From Pseudomonadota bacterium (GTDB lineage: Bacteria; Pseudomonadota; Gammaproteobacteria; UBA5335), in the NCBI GenBank assembly GCA_002862965.1, contig PKCW01000306.1:1-10017 (forward strand): DNA of 10,017 bases, read 5' to 3'. Positions 6,413 through 10,017 of the stretch are shown here, in pieces (position 1 is the stretch's first letter; each line of letters opens with the position of its first letter). A program made the position numbers and the translations under genes. Under the pieces are notes generated by a model. The model worked only from the letters and a program-made list of their open reading frames with translations. It ran no database searches and had not been told where the DNA came from.

Positions 6413-7350
6413 GGCGGTCCCCCGCATTCGCGGTCGATCAGCGCTCGAAAGGCCCTGTCGAGCCGGGTGAACAGCGGCCCGGGGCAACGGCCGAGCAGCC
6501 GGCCATCGACATCGGCCACCGGCACCAGTTCGGCGGCGGTGCCGGTCAGAAAGCATTCGTCCGCGGTGTAGAGGTCGTAGGGCGTCAGCGGCTGCTCGCG
6601 CGCCGCGATGCCGAGCGCCGCCGCCAGTTCCAGCACCACGGCGCGGGTGATGCCGGCCAGCGCGCCGTCGCTCGCCGGCGGCGTCAGCAGCCGGCCGTCC
6701 TGCACGATGAACAGGTTGTCGGCGCTGCCCTCGGTGACCCGGCCGGCGGCATTGAGCATCACCGCCTCGTCGGCGCCGGCGCGGTTGGCCTCCAGCCGCG
6801 CCAGGATCGGGTTCAGGTAGTTGAGGCTCTTGATGCGCGGATCGAGCCCGTCGGCGCCGAGCCGCCGCGTCGCCGCGATGATCAGCCGCGCGCCGCGCCC
6901 GCGTGCCTCGACCAGTGCATCGAGCCGGTCGGCGATGATGAATAGATTGGGCTGCCGGCAACTGCGCGGGTCGATGCCCAGCGCGCCCTCCCCGCGCGTC
7001 ACCACCAGACGCAGGTAACCGGACGCCATCGGCGCGGCGGCCAGGGTCTCCGCCACCGCCTGGGTCAGCGCAGCCCGATCCCAGGGCAGGCTCAGCGCCA
7101 GTGCCCGCGCCGACTGCGCCAGCCGCTCCAGATGCGCCTCCAGCCGGAAGGCGCGGCGCTGGTAGAAGCGGATGCCCTCGAACACGCCATCGCCATAGAG
7201 CAATCCGTGGTCGAACACCGACACGCTCGCCTCGGCGGCCGGCATCAGGCGGCCGTTCATCCAGCAGATCGCCGGCGCGGCAGGCGCATGGCCAGCCGAT
7301 GCGGATTCGCCCGGCATCCCGCGTGTTTCGGTGGTTGCGAGCGTCGTCAT
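6409..7350 (-). CDS. Fold-type IV PLP aminotransferase (branched-chain/D-amino acid aminotransferase-like)
   Basis: A 313-aa protein. The start at 7350 overlaps the upstream stop (ATGA) with GGAGG 7 nt before it; Met31 would be an alternative, since the first 27 or so residues are an Ala/Ser-rich extension before the domain. Class IV features appear in order: MNGRLMP (31-37), SVFDHGLLYGDGVFEGIR (44-61), the PLP-binding lysine Lys174 in RIKSLNYLNPILARLEA, Glu207 in TEGSADNLF, and GITRAVVLELA (233-243). The enzyme should exchange an amino group between an amino acid and a 2-oxo acid using PLP. YGDGVFEGIR favours the IlvE-like branch over 4-amino-4-deoxychorismate lyase, but D-amino acid or omega-amine specificity cannot be excluded. 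Placement in a MocR-controlled operon rather than with ilv genes argues for a specialised, perhaps catabolic role. Confidence 0.87.
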   Translation of the reverse strand: MTTLATTETRGMPGESASAGHAPAAPAICWMNGRLMPAAEASVSVFDHGLLYGDGVFEGIRFYQRRAFRLEAHLERLAQSARALALSLPWDRAALTQAVAETLAAAPMASGYLRLVVTRGEGALGIDPRSCRQPNLFIIADRLDALVEARGRGARLIIAATRRLGADGLDPRIKSLNYLNPILARLEANRAGADEAVMLNAAGRVTEGSADNLFIVQDGRLLTPPASDGALAGITRAVVLELAAALGIAAREQPLTPYDLYTADECFLTGTAAELVPVADVDGRLLGRCPGPLFTRLDRAFRALIDRECGGPP

Positions 7351-7958
7351 GAAAAGTCCTCCGCGGATATGGGTGTGAGCACGGCGCGCCGCCAGAGCAG
7401 CAGCCCGAGAATGAACAGGCAGACCAGACCCAGCACCGCCGGAAACAGCACGGTGGTCAGGGAGTGGTGTTCCAGCGCGAGGATGGCCGTGAGGTTGCGC
7501 AGCGCGAAGATCGCGTAAAAGACCGGCGGCTCCGAACGCGGCGCGTGATAGGCCTTGCGGACCGTGGGCGCGAAGCCGAGCACGTCGACCGTGGTCAGGA
7601 TGACGATCGCCCACAAGGGATCGGCCGTGAGGTACCACAGCGGCAGGGACGAAAGCGACGCCGCAAAGAAAAATCCGTCGCTTCGGCTGATGGCCACATC
7701 GCCGCGCTTCAGCCACGCCAGCACGGCGATGCAGCCCGTCAGCAGCGCCGAAACCCCGGTCGGCCAGGCACCGATGCCGCCCTGCCCCTGCAACTGCGCG
7801 AAAAAGACCACCGTGGTGGTCAGCGCCCAGGCCACCCAGGAAAAGACGTGCGGCCGGGTTGTGCCGCGCAGCGTGGAATAGACATAGGGCACGGTGCCGA
7901 TGAAGGTCAGCGCGATGGCGAGGGCGCCGAGCACCGGTTTGTCGAGCAGCGCGCTCAT
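7347..7958 (-). CDS. PQ-loop-like integral membrane protein
   Basis: A 203-aa very hydrophobic protein with about six to seven membrane segments (roughly 9-30, 39-56, 66-83, 96-112, 115-135, 145-161 and 168-189). The start at 7958 has GGGAG 8 nt upstream and overlaps the stop of the 50-aa ORF. Two halves look related: FIGTVPYVYSTLRGTTRPHV near 19-38 and VLGFAPTVRKAYHAPRSEPP near 126-145. Each has a helix-breaking proline followed by a basic loop, then an aromatic helix (VFSWVAWAL, VFYAIFAL). This resembles the duplicated PQ-loop/SemiSWEET layout used by small-molecule transporters, but the exact PQ dipeptide is absent, so the family call is tentative. In the operon it could move the substrate or product of the aminotransferase across the inner membrane. 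Confidence 0.8.
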   Translation of the reverse strand: MSALLDKPVLGALAIALTFIGTVPYVYSTLRGTTRPHVFSWVAWALTTTVVFFAQLQGQGGIGAWPTGVSALLTGCIAVLAWLKRGDVAISRSDGFFFAASLSSLPLWYLTADPLWAIVILTTVDVLGFAPTVRKAYHAPRSEPPVFYAIFALRNLTAILALEHHSLTTVLFPAVLGLVCLFILGLLLWRRAVLTPISAEDFS

Positions 7959-8107
7959 GGCTGGGCTCCCGATGCGGCCACGGACGGGTGTGGCGCGTGG
8001 GCCGGCGCCCGTCGGCCGCCGTTCACGCCGCGCCGGCCGGAGGCAACCGGACGGCCGGCATGGGCGCGGCGGCTGAAGGCATCGATCGGAAGCGGCGTTG
8101 ACGGCAT
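7955..8107 (-). CDS. Small ORF (50 aa) at the head of the operon, function unknown
   Basis: A 50-codon frame from ATG at 8107 to TGA at 7957-7955. AGGAG lies 7 nt before the ATG, and the TGA overlaps the ATG of the next gene as ATGA, exactly the junction used at the next three genes of this operon. The peptide begins MPSTPLPIDAFSRRAHAGRP and continues with a Gly/Arg-rich centre (ASGRRGVNGGRRAPAHAPHP) and a small-residue tail. It is basic, with no membrane helix, no cysteine and no run of a single regulatory amino acid. It could be a small regulatory or accessory protein, or a leader peptide that couples ribosomes to the membrane-protein gene. GC-rich DNA often leaves such frames open by chance, so the ribosome site and exact coupling are the main evidence. 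Confidence 0.5.
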   Translation of the reverse strand: MPSTPLPIDAFSRRAHAGRPVASGRRGVNGGRRAPAHAPHPSVAASGAQP

Positions 8108-8110
8108 GGA

Positions 8111-8131
8111 GGTGCTCCTGTGGCGAGCACC
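8111..8131. promoter_or_regulatory. 7-bp inverted repeat overlapping the small ORF's Shine-Dalgarno
   Basis: GGTGCTC (8111-8117) and GAGCACC (8125-8131) are perfect inverted arms around a 7-nt loop. In the leftward transcript the hairpin ends 3 nt before the ATG of the 50-aa ORF. The AGGAG ribosome site is half in the loop and half in the stem, so folding would hide it. It may be a translational control element, or a DNA operator instead. Confidence 0.5.
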
Positions 8132-8156
8132 CAATCTAGATCGGCTCGCCGCAAGA

Positions 8157-8241
8157 GTACAGATTCAAAAGATCGCTTTTGTTGCGGTACAGTTAACCGG
8201 CCACGTCGTCTGTTCCGTTTTGCATGACCGCCATCTGTACC
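8157..8241. promoter_or_regulatory. Candidate MocR operator: three GTACAG elements
   Basis: GTACAGAT occurs at 8157-8164 and in reverse complement (ATCTGTAC) at 8233-8240. A third core, GGTACAG, is at 8186-8192, and GGTACAG is also the inverse of 8235-8241. The two direct copies start 30 bp apart, about three helical turns. Between them is a 6-bp-arm inverted repeat, CAAAAG (8166-8171) and CTTTTG (8176-8181). MocR-type regulators are known to bind repeated half-sites in divergent promoters, which fits, but binding here is inferred. A weak rightward promoter, TTCAAA (8164-8169) and TACAGT (8188-8193) with an 18-nt spacer, would overlap the sites; no clear leftward promoter was found. Confidence 0.5.
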
Positions 8242-8250
8242 GGGGATCTC

Positions 8251-9708
8251 ATGGACCTGCTGCACCACCGCCTCGCCACCGACCTGCGCGAGCAGATCAC
8301 CCAGGGCGTCTACGGCGCCGGTGAGCGGCTGCCCGGCGTGCGCGCGCTCGCCCGCACGCGCCGCGTCAGCATCGCCACCGTGCTCGCCGCCTACCGGCGG
8401 CTGGAGGACGATGCGCTGATCGAGGCGCGGCCGCGTTCGGGCTACTACGTGCGCCCGCGCCCGAACCTCGCGGTGCTGCCGCCGGCCGCTTCGATCCCCG
8501 CCGCGCAGCCAAGCCCGGTGACCGGGCAGGAGCTGGTACTGAGCCTGGTCAAGGCCACCAATGTCGAAGGGCTGGTGCAGCTCGGCGCGGCGGTGCCGGA
8601 TGCGAGCTTTCTGCCCACCCGCGCCGTCGAGCGGGCGCTGGCGCGCGCCGCGCGTCTGCACCGCAGCCGCGCGGCGACTTACGAGTTTCCGCCCGGACTG
8701 CCCGAACTGCGCCGGCAGATCGCCCGGCGCATGGTCGAGGCCAACTGCGCGGTGACCGCGGACGAGGTCGTCATCACCAACGGCTGTCAGGAGGCGCTGG
8801 TGCTGGCGCTGCAAGCCGTGACCCGGCCCGGCGATGTGGTAGTCATCGAATCGCCCACCTTCTACGGCCTGCTGCAGGCGCTCGAAGCCCTGCAACTGGA
8901 GGCGCTGGAAATTCCCACCGACCCGGTCGAGGGCCTGTCGCTGGAGGCGCTGCAACTCGCGCTCGAACGCTGGCCGGTCAAGGCCTGCGTGGCGACACCG
9001 AGCTTCAGCAACCCGCTCGGCTACTGCATGTCGGCGGCGCGCAAGCGCGGGCTGTTGGAACTGCTTGGCCGCCACGGCGTGCCGCTGATCGAGGACGACC
9101 TCTACGGCGATCTCGGCTTCGGCGCGCAGCGGCCGCCGCCGTGTCTGGCGCTCGCTGAAGGCACGGGCGCCGAGGTGATCTACTGCTCGTCGTTCTCGAA
9201 AACTCTGTCACCGGGCCTGCGCGTCGGCTGGATTCTGCCCGGCCGCCATCAGGCGCGGGTCGAATACCTGAAATACGTGCTCAACCTGGCCACGCCCACG
9301 GTGTCGCAACTGGCCATGGCCGAGCTGCTGCGCGGCGGCGGCTACGAACGCCACCTGCGCGCCGTGCGCGGCGGCTACGCCCGCGCCGTCGCCCGCATGA
9401 TCGAGGCCGTGACCCGCCACTTCCCGCCCGGCACCCGCGTCACCCAGCCGGCCGGCGGCTTCGTCATCTGGGTGGAACTGGCGCCGCATGTGGACAGCCT
9501 CGAACTCGCCCACCGCGCCCGCGCCGAAGGCATCAGCATCGCGCCGGGGCCGATCTTCTCGGCCACACAGAAGTACCGCAACTTTGTGCGCATCTCCTGC
9601 GCCTGCCCCTGGGATGGGCGGGTCGAGGCGGCGTTGGCGCGGCTGGCGCAATTGGCGCGGGGCGCTGAAACCGGTAATGTCCGGCGATTCGGCAATGCGG
9701 TCGGATGA
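8251..9708 (+). CDS. MocR-type GntR-family regulator with aminotransferase domain
   Basis: A 485-aa protein from ATG 8251. GGGGA lies about 5 nt upstream, whereas the in-frame ATG at 8224 lacks a ribosome site and would put a putative operator copy inside the gene. Residues 1-70 form a GntR winged helix: GAGERLPGVRALARTRRVS (22-40), TVLAAYRRLEDDALIEARPR, then SGYYVRP. A linker (71-100) joins a fold-type I aminotransferase domain (about 105-475) with the PLP features intact: TNGCQEAL (176-183), SNP with Asn254, EDDLYG with Asp282, the Schiff-base lysine Lys317 in SSFSKTLSPGLRVGW, and Arg447 in FVRIS. Such proteins (PdxR, GabR, TauR and relatives) sense PLP or PLP-amino acid adducts and act on a neighbouring divergent operon. 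I infer it controls the leftward aminotransferase operon; its effector is unknown. Confidence 0.93.
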   Translation: MDLLHHRLATDLREQITQGVYGAGERLPGVRALARTRRVSIATVLAAYRRLEDDALIEARPRSGYYVRPRPNLAVLPPAASIPAAQPSPVTGQELVLSLVKATNVEGLVQLGAAVPDASFLPTRAVERALARAARLHRSRAATYEFPPGLPELRRQIARRMVEANCAVTADEVVITNGCQEALVLALQAVTRPGDVVVIESPTFYGLLQALEALQLEALEIPTDPVEGLSLEALQLALERWPVKACVATPSFSNPLGYCMSAARKRGLLELLGRHGVPLIEDDLYGDLGFGAQRPPPCLALAEGTGAEVIYCSSFSKTLSPGLRVGWILPGRHQARVEYLKYVLNLATPTVSQLAMAELLRGGGYERHLRAVRGGYARAVARMIEAVTRHFPPGTRVTQPAGGFVIWVELAPHVDSLELAHRARAEGISIAPGPIFSATQKYRNFVRISCACPWDGRVEAALARLAQLARGAETGNVRRFGNAVG

Positions 9709-9731
9709 GTGGATTTGTTCAAAGGTTGCAT

Positions 9732-9762
9732 AGCTCTGACGCCTCACTTGGGAGTCAGGGCT
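9732..9762 (+). terminator. Hairpin after the MocR gene, possible weak terminator
   Basis: AGCTCTGAC (9732-9740) pairs with GTCAGGGCT (9754-9762) over nine positions including one G-U pair, with a 13-nt loop. It starts 23 nt after the stop of the regulator gene and precedes the hydrolase gene. No T run follows directly; the nearest, TTTTT, is at 9782-9786. It is therefore a poor match to an intrinsic terminator. Confidence 0.3.
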
Positions 9763-9807
9763 CGCGCTCTCGAACTTGCGGTTTTTGCGTGCAACGGAAT
9801 GATGGTC

Positions 9808-10017
9808 ATGATCCGGCTAACACTTCTGTTCTTGCTGGCAACGCTGACTGCCGGTTGCGCATCGTTGCCGGGCAAGACCACCGCCACCGTCGATGATCGC
9901 CGCGTCGAGTACGTGTTGATCCGCCATGGCGGCGCCACGGTGGTTTTTGAAAGTGGCCTCGGCGGGACCCTGGACGGGTGGGCGAAGGTGGTGCCGGAGA
10001 TCGGCAAAGAGGCCACC
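9808..10017 (+). CDS. Alpha/beta hydrolase, probable lipoprotein (5' part)
   Basis: The gene runs off the right edge; 70 codons are visible from ATG 9808. In-frame ATGs at 9799 and 9802 would also work, but the only purine-rich site (CGGA, 9795-9798) is well spaced for 9808. The N-terminus IRLTLLFLLATLTAGCASLP is a short hydrophobic signal ending in a lipobox-like TAGC, so lipid attachment at that Cys is likely, although Thr at the -3 position is unusual. The following VEYVLIRHGGATVVFESGLG and then LDGWAKVVPEI match the opening strands and oxyanion region (VVFESGLG...W) of many alpha/beta hydrolases. The catalytic Ser and His lie outside the window, so substrate and activity cannot be judged. 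It is separated from the regulator gene by about 100 nt. Confidence 0.75.
   Translation, partial: MIRLTLLFLLATLTAGCASLPGKTTATVDDRRVEYVLIRHGGATVVFESGLGGTLDGWAKVVPEIGKEAT

Noticed and set aside
7464..8324. + strand open frame across the membrane-protein gene and the control region (286 codons)
   Set aside because: It is a shadow of a recognised - strand gene and would run through the MocR start in another frame. No motif or ribosome site supports it.
8023..9075. - strand open frame opposite the MocR gene (350 codons)
   Set aside because: It mirrors the codons of the clearly assigned MocR regulator. The translation is rich in Gln, Arg and Gly, without a family signature.

Overview
The window is GC-rich (by eye roughly two thirds G+C) chromosomal DNA of a proteobacterium. 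The main clue is the tail of a System I cytochrome c maturation cluster (ccmG-ccmH-ccmI), an arrangement typical of Gamma- and some Betaproteobacteria. GTGA/ATGA gene overlaps, GGAG-type ribosome binding sites and third-position G/C bias are seen throughout. I cannot place the organism more precisely from sequence alone.

Layout. (1) 3-1782, + strand: the 3' end of ccmG, then ccmH and ccmI, each overlapping the next by 4 nt; these handle delivery of heme and reduced apocytochrome c. (2) 1793-2268, +: a DUF6165-type small protein behind a recognisable sigma70-like promoter. (3) 2511-3470, +: a secreted serine esterase of the PHB depolymerase/feruloyl esterase (LpqC) type. (4) 3490-4263, -: an unrecognised membrane-anchored protein, convergent with the esterase. 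(5) 4264-4994: no intact gene. It holds a decayed IS3-family transposase remnant on the - strand (about 4350-4813), carrying a frameshift and an internal stop, directly abutting a 10-bp tandem repeat of about eight copies (4814-4897). (6) 4995-8107, -: a tightly packed operon read leftward. In transcription order it has a 50-codon small ORF, a PQ-loop-like membrane protein, a fold-type IV (BCAT-like) PLP aminotransferase, a DinB-family protein, a SnoaL/NTF2-like protein and a cupin. The first five ORFs are joined by four successive ATGA stop/start overlaps; the cupin follows after 15 nt. (7) 8108-8250: a divergent control region with three copies of a GTACAG element and a 7-bp hairpin covering part of the small ORF's Shine-Dalgarno. 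(8) 8251-9708, +: a MocR-type regulator (GntR winged helix fused to an aminotransferase fold). (9) 9808 to the right edge, +: the start of a lipoprotein-like alpha/beta hydrolase.

The most interesting unit is the MocR-controlled operon. I infer that the divergent MocR regulator senses PLP or a PLP-amino acid adduct and controls an amino acid or amine pathway. The operon pairs a class IV aminotransferase with a possible transporter and three small enzyme-fold proteins (DinB, SnoaL-like, cupin) whose combined chemistry I cannot name. The coupled 50-aa ORF at its head looks like a real but easily missed gene. Functions in this operon are assigned at family level only.
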